Source: Thalassospira lucentensis MCCC 1A00383 = DSM 14000 (GTDB lineage: Bacteria; Pseudomonadota; Alphaproteobacteria; Rhodospirillales; Thalassospiraceae). Taken from it: 64,000 nt of DNA. Both the position numbers and the translations under genes were made by a program. The first letter of the stretch is position 1. Every line of letters begins with the position of its first letter. This document shows, piece by piece, positions 26,234-33,961 of this stretch. The stretch is taken from the NCBI RefSeq assembly GCF_000421265.1, contig NZ_ATWN01000004.1, positions 248,001-312,000 on the forward strand, written 5' to 3'. The notes below the pieces were generated by a model. That model did not search any database, was not told the origin of the DNA, and saw nothing but the letters and a program-made list of their open reading frames with translations.

Positions 26234-27967
26234 ATGGCGAGAAAGACAAAGCGAACCTATCGCAAGCCAGGAATGAACGCAGGTGGCGACATGTCGACAT
26301 TGGCCGGGGCATCGACTGGGGCCTCGACTGGGGCCTCGACCAGTGCTTCGACCGGGGCATCGGGGCAGCTATCTGGACAGGCGACAGGACAGGCGAGAGG
26401 ACAGGGGGGCGCGAATACCGGGATGACGATCAGCCCCCATCGCAACACACCGCAAAATGACCTTTCGGTTTCGGTCTTGCGCCAACGCTATCAGGCGGCC
26501 GTGGACAAACGCCGCACGTGGCTGGCCCATTGGCAGGACTGTTATGAGTTTGCCCTGCCACAACGCAATGGCGCGGCCCTGCAAACCAGTGGTGGCAAAC
26601 GGCTGGATCGGGTGTTTGATGCAACCGCACCCGATGCGGTCGAACAACTTGCCGCGAGTTTGATGGCCGAAATCACCCCGCCCGCCGGTGGCTGGTTTGA
26701 TCTGGAGCCGGGCGGCAATGTTGCGGGCGGGGATCGGGCGGTTTTAACCGAACAACTCGGCCGCGCGGTTCGGATTTTACAGGGGCATTTTGACCGGTCC
26801 AATTTTGCCGTTGAAATGCATCAGGCCTTTTTGGACCTGGTGACGGCGGGCACGGCCTGCTTGCGGCTTGAAAGTGATGATTTCAAAAGCCCGTCGGCCT
26901 TTCGCTTTGCTGCCGTGCCGTTACGTGATCTGGTGTTTGAGGAACGGGTTGATGGCAAAATGGATGCGGTGTTTCGCACACTCAGCCTGACCCGATCTGA
27001 CATTCTCGCCACCTGGCCCGATGCCAAACTGCCCACCATCGCGAAAGGGGAAGATGAGGCGCAGGGTCAAAAACGCCACACCGTGATCGAGGCGGTGATG
27101 CCCCATGGTCCGGAACGCACTGGCTATGGCCTTTGTGTGTTTTATGCCGATGGGGGTGGCGGTGGGGGTGGCGATGGTCCGCACACCGCCAGTGATGACG
27201 TGCTGTTTCGCGATCATTTTGATGTCTCGCCCTATGTTGCCTTTCGCTGGATGAAGGCGCCGGGTGAGATTTATGGCAGGTCGCCTGTGATGAAGGCGCT
27301 GCCCGATATTAAAACCGCCAACAAGGTGGTCGAACTGGTGCTTAAAAACGCCTCCATCGCGGTCACCGGCATTTGGCAGGCCGACGATGACGGGGTGCTT
27401 AATCCCGCCACCATTCGACTGGTACCGGGAAGCATCATTCCAAAGGCGGTCGGATCGGCGGGGTTAACGCCATTGGATGCACCGGGGCGGTTTGATGTAT
27501 CCGATCTGGTCTTAGGCGACCTTCGTGATCGTATCCGGCGTTGCTTGCTGGCCGACCGGTTGGCGCAGGTCGATCAACCGGGCATGACCGCGACCGAGGT
27601 GCTTGAACGTGCATCGGAAAATGTGCGGTTGCTCGGTGCCACCTATGGCCGGTTGCAGGCCGAATTGCTCTATCCACTGATCGCACGCGCCCTTTACATC
27701 CTCGCCAAACGCGGGGAGCTGCCCGACATTCCGATTGATGGCGATGTGGTCGTTCTGCGCCATGCCGCGCCCTTGGCACAGTTGCCAAAACGGGTAAAGG
27801 CCGCACAGGTGCTTGATTGGGTATCGCGCATCGCGGGACTTGGCCCCGATGCGATGAACGAGGTTGATGTGCCCGCGATGGTCCATTGGCTGGCCGATCA
27901 GTTTGGCGTGCCCGAGCACGTCTTGCGGCCCCATTTGCCGCCTGAGGTTTTGGAGGGCACATCATGA
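26234..27967 (+). CDS. Portal protein (head-tail connector, T7-like)
   Basis: A 577-residue connector of the podovirus head-to-tail family, forming the dodecameric DNA gate. Recognisable parts are 'RRTWLAHWQDCYEFALPQRN' near residue 92, 'RVFDATAPDAVEQLAASLMA', 'SPYVAFRWMKAPGEIYGRSP', 'MKALPDIKTANKVVEL' and 'TATEVLERASENVRLLGATY'. An unusual N-terminal ~55-residue low-complexity extension (ASTGAS, then GQATGQARGQG repeats) precedes the core, and a run of Gly sits in the middle (VFYADGGGGGGGDGP). The DNA under the first extension is a short tandem repeat, prone to slippage. It overlaps the next gene by four bases. Confidence 0.9.
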   Translation: MARKTKRTYRKPGMNAGGDMSTLAGASTGASTGASTSASTGASGQLSGQATGQARGQGGANTGMTISPHRNTPQNDLSVSVLRQRYQAAVDKRRTWLAHWQDCYEFALPQRNGAALQTSGGKRLDRVFDATAPDAVEQLAASLMAEITPPAGGWFDLEPGGNVAGGDRAVLTEQLGRAVRILQGHFDRSNFAVEMHQAFLDLVTAGTACLRLESDDFKSPSAFRFAAVPLRDLVFEERVDGKMDAVFRTLSLTRSDILATWPDAKLPTIAKGEDEAQGQKRHTVIEAVMPHGPERTGYGLCVFYADGGGGGGGDGPHTASDDVLFRDHFDVSPYVAFRWMKAPGEIYGRSPVMKALPDIKTANKVVELVLKNASIAVTGIWQADDDGVLNPATIRLVPGSIIPKAVGSAGLTPLDAPGRFDVSDLVLGDLRDRIRRCLLADRLAQVDQPGMTATEVLERASENVRLLGATYGRLQAELLYPLIARALYILAKRGELPDIPIDGDVVVLRHAAPLAQLPKRVKAAQVLDWVSRIAGLGPDAMNEVDVPAMVHWLADQFGVPEHVLRPHLPPEVLEGTS

Positions 27968-28203
27968 CCGGCTGGGATTGGTTTGACCCTGACACTGCCG
28001 CAAAAGAAAACGATGCCGGCACACACTGGCAGACCTGCTTTGCCAGCGATGCCGGACAGCAGGTTTTACGCGATCTTGAAACACAATTTGTCCGGTCATC
28101 CTTGGGCCCGGATGCCGGACAGGCCGCCCTTTGGATGCGCGAAGGGCAGCGTGGATTGGTGTTACAGATAATGCGGCTGGCATCACGCGAAACGGGGGAG
28201 TGA
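27964..28203 (+). CDS. Small phage protein (Bbp19-like)
   Basis: A 79-residue protein starting on ATGA, coupled to the portal gene. The pattern 'LRDLETQFVRSSLGPDAGQA' followed by ALWMREGQRGLVLQIMRL matches the short Bbp19-type proteins found after podovirus portal genes. Function unknown; probably a virion-assembly accessory factor. Confidence 0.75.
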   Translation: MTGWDWFDPDTAAKENDAGTHWQTCFASDAGQQVLRDLETQFVRSSLGPDAGQAALWMREGQRGLVLQIMRLASRETGE

Positions 28204-28233
28204 CGATGCCTAAAATAGCGGTATGGAACGAAC

Positions 28234-28260
28234 GTCATTCCCGCGAAGGCGGGAACCTCG
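28234..28260. repeat. REP-like single element
   Basis: GTCATTCCCGCGAAGGCGGG followed by AACCTCG, lying between the Bbp19-like gene and the scaffold ribosome site. Confidence 0.85.
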
Positions 28261-28306
28261 ACCCACAAGCTCAATCTTTCGCAAACCTCATAAACGGAGA
28301 ACCGGC

Positions 28307-28981
28307 ATGACAACCATTCCGGCACAGGAAACAGATTTAGAACCCACGACAGAAATCGCAACAGAGACACCCCCAAAAACGGGCCCTCTGGTCGATTTCG
28401 GACTGGACCAAACACCGGCCCCCGATGTGATCCCAACCGCGCCGGAGGATGTCGAGAGTAATCTGGCGATCATTCCCGACAATCCCGATGACTATGCGAT
28501 TTCGGTTGATGAGGGGTTGGGCGGGGTTGATGCGGCGTTGAATGAACGCCTGCACAAGGCCGGGTTTAACAATGCGCAGGCGCAGCTTGTCTATGATCTG
28601 GCCGGGGAAATCATTCCCTCGATGGTCGAACAGGTCCAGCAGGCCGGGCAGCGCGCCAGTGACCGGGCGGCCTTGGTGGCGGAATTTGGCGGCGCGCAGG
28701 CATGGAAATCCCTGGCCCCTAAGATCGAGAAATGGGGCCGTGAAAACCTGCCCGATGCCGCCTTTGATGCAATGTGTCAAACCGCAAGCGGGGTCAAGGC
28801 CCTGCATCGGTTGATGACGGCGGGCAAAGAAGCCGGTTTGGGGCGCGCCGACACATCCGAACCAACCGCCGGAATGCGGTCTGATATTCAGCACAAAATG
28901 AACGATCCGCGCTACTGGCGGGATCGCGATCCGGTGATTGTTGCCGAAGTACAGGCGGCATTTTCCCGCCTGCATGACTGA
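28307..28981 (+). CDS. Scaffold / capsid assembly protein
   Basis: A 224-residue acidic protein with a Thr/Pro/Glu-rich disordered N-terminus (to ~residue 65), a helical centre ('AALNERLHKAGFNNAQAQLV') and a C-terminal module 'HKMNDPRYWRDRDPVIVAEV', which is typical of T7-like capsid assembly proteins next to portal and capsid genes. It should guide prohead assembly and then leave. The open frame extends upstream through a REP-like repeat; ATG 28307 after CGGAGAAC is the real start. Confidence 0.8.
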   Translation: MTTIPAQETDLEPTTEIATETPPKTGPLVDFGLDQTPAPDVIPTAPEDVESNLAIIPDNPDDYAISVDEGLGGVDAALNERLHKAGFNNAQAQLVYDLAGEIIPSMVEQVQQAGQRASDRAALVAEFGGAQAWKSLAPKIEKWGRENLPDAAFDAMCQTASGVKALHRLMTAGKEAGLGRADTSEPTAGMRSDIQHKMNDPRYWRDRDPVIVAEVQAAFSRLHD

Positions 28982-29004
28982 AGGATGCGGTTAAGGTGGC
29001 GGCC

Positions 29005-29652
29005 TTAGTCGGTTTGCTTTTGTCCGCTGGTCTTAAGGTCGGGCAGGGGTTGATCGGCGGCGGTTGGATAGATCGATACCGGGATATACGCCTGCCCGTT
29101 TTGAAGGGCGGCATTGGTCATCAGCATGATGTCGCGCAGATCGTCACTTTCAAGCGGGATGCCCTGCTCGGTCGCACAGCCACCATTAAGGGCCAGGTCG
29201 GTTTTGGGGCCATCAGCCGCCCGATTGAGCATCACGGATGCATGTCCGTCACGGTTTAAAAGGATGTCCTTTGCAACAATGCGGTAATCGCCGTGATAGG
29301 CGGAAAGATCGCCGTTGCGCACGACATCGCTGCAAAACGGATAGATTTCAAGCGGGCGGAAACGATCCGCGTCATGCACCCAAAGCGCGACCGCACCATT
29401 ATCGGTCAGGATTTGCACCGCGACGGGCACCCCGGCGCTCACACCCAGTTTGCTGAGCTTGTTTTCAAGCCGGGCGGGAAGCGGTTCCTGTTCGTCGGGT
29501 TGGCTGCCAAACAGCAGGCCGATCCGGTGGGTGACATTTTCAAAATAGGCCGGGATCGGGGTGAGTGGCAGCAGGAAATACGCAGCTGTACCGATCCCGA
29601 TCAGGACAATCAAGGCAAACAGTTTTCCGCGCAACGTCAAGCTCCAACTCAA
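29005..29652 (-). CDS. Reverse-strand membrane-anchored protein inside the virion operon
   Basis: A 215-residue protein coded against the phage genes, between scaffold and capsid. It has one N-terminal membrane helix (FALIVLIGIGTAAYFLLPLT, ~residues 12-31) and an extracytoplasmic domain with two cysteines (IYPFCSDVV, NGGCATEQG). The start would be TTG 29652 because a stop codon lies two codons upstream; a later start would damage the membrane helix. Codon use looks like real coding sequence. I recognise no family. Its orientation and place suit a phage 'moron', a host-beneficial gene such as a surface-exclusion factor; that is inference. Confidence 0.6.
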   Translation of the reverse strand: MSWSLTLRGKLFALIVLIGIGTAAYFLLPLTPIPAYFENVTHRIGLLFGSQPDEQEPLPARLENKLSKLGVSAGVPVAVQILTDNGAVALWVHDADRFRPLEIYPFCSDVVRNGDLSAYHGDYRIVAKDILLNRDGHASVMLNRAADGPKTDLALNGGCATEQGIPLESDDLRDIMLMTNAALQNGQAYIPVSIYPTAADQPLPDLKTSGQKQTD

Positions 29653-29861
29653 AATTCAAGGGGTGGGCAACTGCCCGAAAAACACATCCGGTCTGCTTGA
29701 AACCCGACAGATCAAAATACCCCCGAAAAGTCCGGGGGCATCCATTGCACATAACAGCCAAACCTTGACCAAAAGATGACCGGATCGCGGTGGGAATATG
29801 ACGTGCCTGAATGTCAGGTCACAGGATCAACCACAGGATCAACCAAAGGGGAAATAAACCA
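29653..29861. other. Gap before the capsid gene with hairpin and direct repeat
   Basis: This 209-bp gap holds a CCCCCG/CGGGGG hairpin at 29720-29738 and a tandem 12-base repeat ACAGGATCAACC near 29822-29846. It is the place where promoters for the reverse-strand gene and the capsid gene would be expected. Confidence 0.45.
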
Positions 29862-30677
29862 ATGAGCGATACAATCGATCAAAGCTTTGTCGACCACTTT
29901 CAGGCCGATGTGCATCAGGCCTATCAACGCATGGGATCAAAACTGCGCAATACGGTGCGGGTCAAAAACAGTGTGAAGGGGGCAACCACCGTTTTTCAGA
30001 AAGTCGGCAAGGGCACGGCCACCACCAAGGCGCGCCACGGCAAGGTGCCGGTGATGAATGTCGATCACGAGGCGGTGCGCTGTGATTTGCGTGATTACTA
30101 TGCCGGGGACTGGGTTGATGCGCTCGATGAGCTTAAAATCAACCATGATGAAAAGATGGTTCTGGCCAATGCCGGGGCCTATGCGTTGGGCCGTAAAACC
30201 GACGAGTTGATCATCAATGCCCTGACCACGGCCCCCGATATCCTGCCCCATAATACCGACGGCATGACGCTTGATAAGGTGATGATGGCGTTTGAGGGGC
30301 TTGGCGACCGCGATGTGCCCGATGACGGGCAGCGTTATGCGATTGTCGGCTGGAAACAATGGTCGGAACTGCTTTTGATCGATGCGTTTTCACGCTCCGA
30401 CTATGTCGGCGATGATGATTTGCCGTGGAAGGGAACGCAGGCCAAACGCTGGCTCGGCACCCTTTGGATGCCCCATTCGGGCCTGCCGGTGGCAAGCGGT
30501 ATTCGCTCGTGCTTCTGGTATCACCGCACGGCCATCGGCCATGCGATTGGATCGGACGTGCAGTCCGACATCACCTGGCATGGTGATCATGCCGCGCACT
30601 TTGTGAACAACTCCATGAGCCAGGGCGCAACGCTGATTGATGGCGATGGTGTGACCTGTTTGCAGGCTCAGGAATAA
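29862..30677 (+). CDS. Major capsid protein
   Basis: A 271-residue protein after the scaffold. 'SFVDHFQADVHQAYQRMGSK' at the N-terminus, 'GKGTATTKARHGKVPVMNVD', 'DDGQRYAIVGWKQWSELLLI' and the C-terminal 'WHGDHAAHFVNNSMSQGATL' match the small HK97-fold capsid family of T7-like alphaproteobacterial phages (phage capsid family 2 type). I start at ATG 29862 after AAAGGGGAAATAAACC rather than the longer in-frame start. It is the abundant shell component. Confidence 0.85.
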   Translation: MSDTIDQSFVDHFQADVHQAYQRMGSKLRNTVRVKNSVKGATTVFQKVGKGTATTKARHGKVPVMNVDHEAVRCDLRDYYAGDWVDALDELKINHDEKMVLANAGAYALGRKTDELIINALTTAPDILPHNTDGMTLDKVMMAFEGLGDRDVPDDGQRYAIVGWKQWSELLLIDAFSRSDYVGDDDLPWKGTQAKRWLGTLWMPHSGLPVASGIRSCFWYHRTAIGHAIGSDVQSDITWHGDHAAHFVNNSMSQGATLIDGDGVTCLQAQE

Positions 30678-30713
30678 ACAGACGTTCTAAACTTTCAGTG
30701 AGCATGCGGCGCG

Positions 30714-30794
30714 AGACCCCCGCTTTCGCGGGGGTGACGGTGCGTAAGGCCGGTGCATGGAACGGATGTCATTCCCGCGAAGGCGGGAACCTCG
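30714..30794. repeat. REP-like facing pair
   Basis: First copy at 30714-30738 (ACCCCCGCTTTCGCGGGGGT), second at 30768-30794 (ATTCCCGCGAAGGCGGGAA), converging in the gap after the capsid gene. Confidence 0.85.
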
Positions 30795-30839
30795 ACCCGC
30801 AAGCTCACCCCAACATTGACCCAACAACAGGAGCCCCCA

Positions 30840-31115
30840 ATGGCAGAAGGTTTCAAAGCCAGAAACCTCAGTGTTCTGGCATATGCCAATGGCTTTACGC
30901 TGTGGCACTACATCACCCCGGACGTCGCGGCTGACGTTGATACCGCCGATTACTTTGCTGATGCGCGTGACATGCTGCGCGTCGGCGATTTCATCATCGC
31001 CAACACCAACCGCGACGCCACGATGTCCGGCGGCCTGTTCGTTGTCGCAAGTTCCGGGGCAGGCGGCGTTGATGTCCGCGATATGACAGCAATTGGCACC
31101 GGCAACACCGACTGA
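30840..31115 (+). CDS. Small phage structural protein after the capsid
   Basis: A 91-residue protein beginning MAEGFKARNLSVLAYANG and ending in GGVDVRDMTAIGTGNTD. 'TLWHYITPDVAADVDTADYF' and 'MLRVGDFIIANT' form a conserved core repeatedly seen next to capsid genes of alphaproteobacterial podoviruses; a head-decoration or head-fibre role fits but is not proven. ATG 30840 follows GGAGCCCCCA. It is followed by a terminator-like hairpin, the first of a series. Confidence 0.7.
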   Translation: MAEGFKARNLSVLAYANGFTLWHYITPDVAADVDTADYFADARDMLRVGDFIIANTNRDATMSGGLFVVASSGAGGVDVRDMTAIGTGNTD

Positions 31116-31157
31116 TCCCAACCTTATTCTCTCTCTCTTCTTCCTCCCTCAACCTCG

Positions 31158-31188
31158 CCCCGGCAGTTTTCTGTCGGGGTTTCTTTTT
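31158..31188 (+). terminator. Leader hairpin 1 of the tail-collar cassettes
   Basis: CCCCGGCAG/CTGTCGGGG with a TTTT loop and a T-rich tail, just upstream of the first tail-collar gene. The same hairpin form precedes the next two genes. Confidence 0.75.
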
Positions 31189-31208
31189 ACCCAGTCAAAG
31201 GAATGAAA

Positions 31209-31754
31209 ATGATGACCAAGGTTAAGGTTTGTAGCGAATTCGATGTTGATCAACTTGCGGGGATGTTCGAACCTATTTCATCGATTTCGATCTTCGCCGG
31301 TTCGGAAATACCTACTGGTTTTTTGAACTGCGATGGTGCTGAAGTCTCCCGTGAAGATTATGCAGAGCTTTATGCGCTCATTGGCGATATCTGGGGTGAA
31401 GGCGACGGTTCTACAACTTTCAATTTACCTGATTTGCGCGATGAATTTATCCGGGGAGCAACCGCAAGCAACGCAGTTGGCGCCATGCAGCAAGACGCTA
31501 TGCAGCAGATAACGGGTAGTATCGAAAACGTATACCTAAATACCACATACCCGAACGCGCAAGGCGTTTTCTCAGCAAGTTCTTCTGTTGCAGACAAGAT
31601 TGTAAACTCTTACGGCTCAGGGGCCAAAATTGTTCCTTTGGAATTCGATAGTGCTATGTCGCCTGATGCTCGTACTGCAGACGAAACGCGGCCGCGTAAT
31701 GTTGCCGTCACTTTCGGGATCAAAGCATTTCATCCGGTGGCGGCATCCAGCTAA
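31209..31754 (+). CDS. Tail-collar domain protein 1
   Basis: A 181-residue protein with a phage tail-collar domain (PF07484 type): 'FAGSEIPTGFLNCDGAEVSR', YAELYALIGDIWGEGDG, FNLPDLRDEFIRG, and the typical C-terminal ETRPRNVAVTFGIKAF. Such domains cap trimeric receptor-binding or collar fibres. Of the clustered ATG codons (31203, 31209, 31212), the second sits seven bases after AAGGA. GC content is lower than in neighbouring phage genes, suggesting recent acquisition or diversification. Confidence 0.85.
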   Translation: MMTKVKVCSEFDVDQLAGMFEPISSISIFAGSEIPTGFLNCDGAEVSREDYAELYALIGDIWGEGDGSTTFNLPDLRDEFIRGATASNAVGAMQQDAMQQITGSIENVYLNTTYPNAQGVFSASSSVADKIVNSYGSGAKIVPLEFDSAMSPDARTADETRPRNVAVTFGIKAFHPVAASS

Positions 31755-31774
31755 GTGCATTTAGTACCCCCTGA

Positions 31775-31808
31775 CCCCGGCAGCATCCGTTGCCGGGGTT
31801 TTCTTTAT
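31775..31808 (+). terminator. Leader hairpin 2 of the tail-collar cassettes
   Basis: CCCCGGCA/TGCCGGGG around an 8-nt loop, followed by TTTTCTTTAT and a new AAGGAG ribosome site for the next collar gene. Confidence 0.8.
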
Positions 31809-31827
31809 CCAACCAAGGAGACTGCTT

Positions 31828-32469
31828 ATGCAGGGATCTACCCCAGTGGAATGTGAAGTTCTGAATGTCATTCAGGGGGCCGGTATCTGGCCTGATTGTG
31901 ATGACAAAACCCAGCTATTGCAGGCGATTGAAAGTCTGATCACCAATGGCGGTTCGGGCGGTGTCGGTGTTGTCACCGGTAGCGAAATCGGATCGGTTTC
32001 CGCCTTTGCCATGCCAACCCCGCCGGAAGGCTGGCTGGTTTGTGACGGCTCGGTCATCTCACGTACCGAATATGCCGATCTGTTTGCCACCATTGGCACG
32101 CTTTGGGGGCATGGTGATCAGGTCTCGACCTTTAACCTGCCAGACCTTCGCGGTGAATTCGTGCGTGGCTTTGATGCTGGGCGTGGTGTGGACATCGCGC
32201 GTTTGTTTGCTTCACAGCAAGACTTTGCAATTGAAAACATAACTGGGCGTTTTGGTGGCAGCGGATTGCGTGACGGCAATGATATTTATGAGGGTGTATT
32301 CGGGGACAATACCAACGGCTTGCCGTCAAATGCACCGGCGGCTTCAAGCTATGCGCCATATGGAGTGGACTTTGATGCTTCACGAGTTGTGAGTACAGCC
32401 AACGAAACCCGCCCGCGCAACATCGCAATGACCTATGCGATTAAGGCGTTTTATCCGACGTCGGCATAA
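31828..32469 (+). CDS. Tail-collar domain protein 2
   Basis: A 213-residue paralogue of the preceding gene. The N-terminal ~45 residues (STPVECEVLNVIQGAGIWPD, then KTQLLQAIESLI) form an attachment module that is shared with the next gene but not with the previous one. A Gly/Val linker leads to the collar domain (AFAMPTPPEGWLVCDGSVIS, FNLPDLRGEFVRGFD, ETRPRNIAMTYAIKAF). The modular swap of N- and C-terminal parts across three adjacent genes suggests shuffling of fibre tips. Confidence 0.87.
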   Translation: MQGSTPVECEVLNVIQGAGIWPDCDDKTQLLQAIESLITNGGSGGVGVVTGSEIGSVSAFAMPTPPEGWLVCDGSVISRTEYADLFATIGTLWGHGDQVSTFNLPDLRGEFVRGFDAGRGVDIARLFASQQDFAIENITGRFGGSGLRDGNDIYEGVFGDNTNGLPSNAPAASSYAPYGVDFDASRVVSTANETRPRNIAMTYAIKAFYPTSA

Positions 32470-32491
32470 GCTTTGAAATGACACCCGATAT

Positions 32492-32526
32492 CCCCGGCAG
32501 ACCTTGTTTGCCGGGGTTCCTTTTTT
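32492..32526 (+). terminator. Leader hairpin 3 of the tail-collar cassettes
   Basis: CCCCGGCA/TGCCGGGG with a 9-nt loop and a T-run, homologous to hairpins 1 and 2. Confidence 0.8.
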
Positions 32527-32546
32527 ACCCGAGTTGGAGAATTGAT

Positions 32547-33149
32547 ATGCAGTGTTTGAGCCCGGTCGAAAGCGAAGTTATGAATGTTGTCCGTGCGGCA
32601 GAGATCGCACCGGATCGCATGGACGATACCCAGTTGCTTCAAGCACTGGAAACGTTGTTTGGCGGTAACGCTAGCAACAACCAGAATGTTGAAGTTCTTC
32701 GTCTTCAGCACAAGACAGCGGCTGGGGGTAACGGTGGTCCGTCTGTTTCCGGCAGTTGGCAGGACCGAAACATCAATTATGAAGAAGAAAATTCTATTGC
32801 GGATGCGAGTACGGATATTGCCAATAATCAGTTTGTTTTGGGGGCGGGTACTTATGTTGTCGATTTTGTGCAGCAGTTCCATAAGACAGGCGTAACACGT
32901 TCTCGTCTTCAATCTGTAGCAGGTGATCCTGTTACGATTGATAGTACGACGGGGCATGGTGGTTCAACAGGTCAGAATAGTTTCATGCTTGGCGTTTTCG
33001 GCCGCATCATCACGCTTACCCAACCAACGACGTTCAAGCTGCAGTACCTTTGCAGTGACGATCGTGTAACAAACGCGTTGGGTGTTGGCGATCCTGATTC
33101 AGGCCTGCCGGACATCCATATGGAGTGTGTAATTCGCCGCATTGCCTGA
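32547..33149 (+). CDS. Fibre protein with collar-type attachment module and beta-rich tip
   Basis: A 200-residue protein. Its N-terminus (LSPVESEVMNVVRAAEIAPD, TQLLQALETLF) is the same module as in the preceding gene. The C-terminal ~140 residues are different: 'NNQFVLGAGTYVVDFVQQFH' and 'SFMLGVFGRIITLTQPTTFK' have the pattern of a C1q/TNF-like jelly roll found at phage fibre tips. ATG 32547 follows TTGGAGA. Lower GC than the tail-tube genes. It probably binds a cell-surface ligand, which is inference. Confidence 0.75.
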   Translation: MQCLSPVESEVMNVVRAAEIAPDRMDDTQLLQALETLFGGNASNNQNVEVLRLQHKTAAGGNGGPSVSGSWQDRNINYEEENSIADASTDIANNQFVLGAGTYVVDFVQQFHKTGVTRSRLQSVAGDPVTIDSTTGHGGSTGQNSFMLGVFGRIITLTQPTTFKLQYLCSDDRVTNALGVGDPDSGLPDIHMECVIRRIA

Positions 33150-33185
33150 GACGAATAGGTCGGTTCTAACGGTTTGACTCCTTGC

Positions 33186-33213
33186 GGAGCCCGGTTTTCC
33201 GGGCTCCGTTTTT
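33186..33213 (+). terminator. Rho-independent terminator after the fibre cassettes
   Basis: GGAGCCCGG/CCGGGCTCC with a TTTT loop, then GTTTTTG. It ends the cassette series and precedes the tail tubular genes. Confidence 0.85.
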
Positions 33214-33227
33214 GTTTGGGGGAAATG

Positions 33228-33806
33228 ATGGCGTTGAGTGATGTGGCGTTGTGTGCACGCGCATTGGTGATGATTGGGGCGGCGCCGATTTCATCTTTTG
33301 AGGAAGACGTGGCCGAGGCCGAGATTGCCCGGATGCTTTATCCCACCGTGCGTGACGGGATGCTGGCAGGCTATCCGTGGCGGTTTGCCGGGCGGGGGGC
33401 TTGGTTGTCGCGCTTGGCGGACGAAGATGCGTCGGTATCGCCCAAGGATTGCAGTACTCTGTTTGCCTTGCCGCGCGATTTTATCCGCCTGCTGTCGCTT
33501 GAACATGAGGGTGGCAAGATTGCGCAGTTCGAGTTGCGTGATCAGGCGGTGCAGGTGGCCGGTGACAGTGCCTATTTGTCCTATGTCGCGCGCTTGCCAG
33601 AGGGCAGCTTTCCGGCGTGGTTTGATCTGGCGTTGATGGCGCGATTGGCAGCCGAGTTTTGCCTGCCGCTGACCGAAAGCAGTACCCGCGCGGAGTATCT
33701 TTTTAAGCGTGCCGAGGACCAATTGCGCGAAGCAAGGCTTGCCGATGCGCAGCAATCGACACCGCATGCGATTGAGGATTTTTCCCTTATTTCCGCGCGG
33801 GGGTAG
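33228..33806 (+). CDS. Tail tubular protein A (T7 gp11-like)
   Basis: A 192-residue adaptor forming the ring between portal and nozzle. 'ALSDVALCARALVMIGAAPI' with the following EEDVAEAEIARMLYPTVRD and GYPWRFAGRGAWLSRL are the family hallmark. 'FALPRDFIRLLSL' and the C-terminal 'RAEYLFKRAEDQLREARLAD' complete the fold. GGGGGAA sets the start at ATG 33228. Confidence 0.88.
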   Translation: MALSDVALCARALVMIGAAPISSFEEDVAEAEIARMLYPTVRDGMLAGYPWRFAGRGAWLSRLADEDASVSPKDCSTLFALPRDFIRLLSLEHEGGKIAQFELRDQAVQVAGDSAYLSYVARLPEGSFPAWFDLALMARLAAEFCLPLTESSTRAEYLFKRAEDQLREARLADAQQSTPHAIEDFSLISARG

Positions 33807-33826
33807 GGGACGAGCCTGTTGCGGGA

Positions 33827-33904
33827 GATTCCCGCCTGCGCGGGAATGACGGCGTTCAATTTCATTTTTTGGGCATCGTCATCCCCGCGCAGGCGGGGAT
33901 CTCG
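33827..33904. repeat. REP-like facing pair
   Basis: GATTCCCGCCTGCGCGGGAA (33827-33846) plus TGAC faces GTCAT plus CCCCGCGCAGGCGGGG (33878-33899). Loop base GC instead of TT in both arms, showing co-variation between the partners. Confidence 0.85.
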
Positions 33905-33961
33905 AGCCACATCTCAATAACCTGACTTAACCTGAGTTTTTCATAATTGCAGGAGCCCCAT

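Noticed and set aside
27435-28436. 333-codon open frame on the - strand
   Set aside because: Antisense to the portal and scaffold genes and read through a REP-like element.
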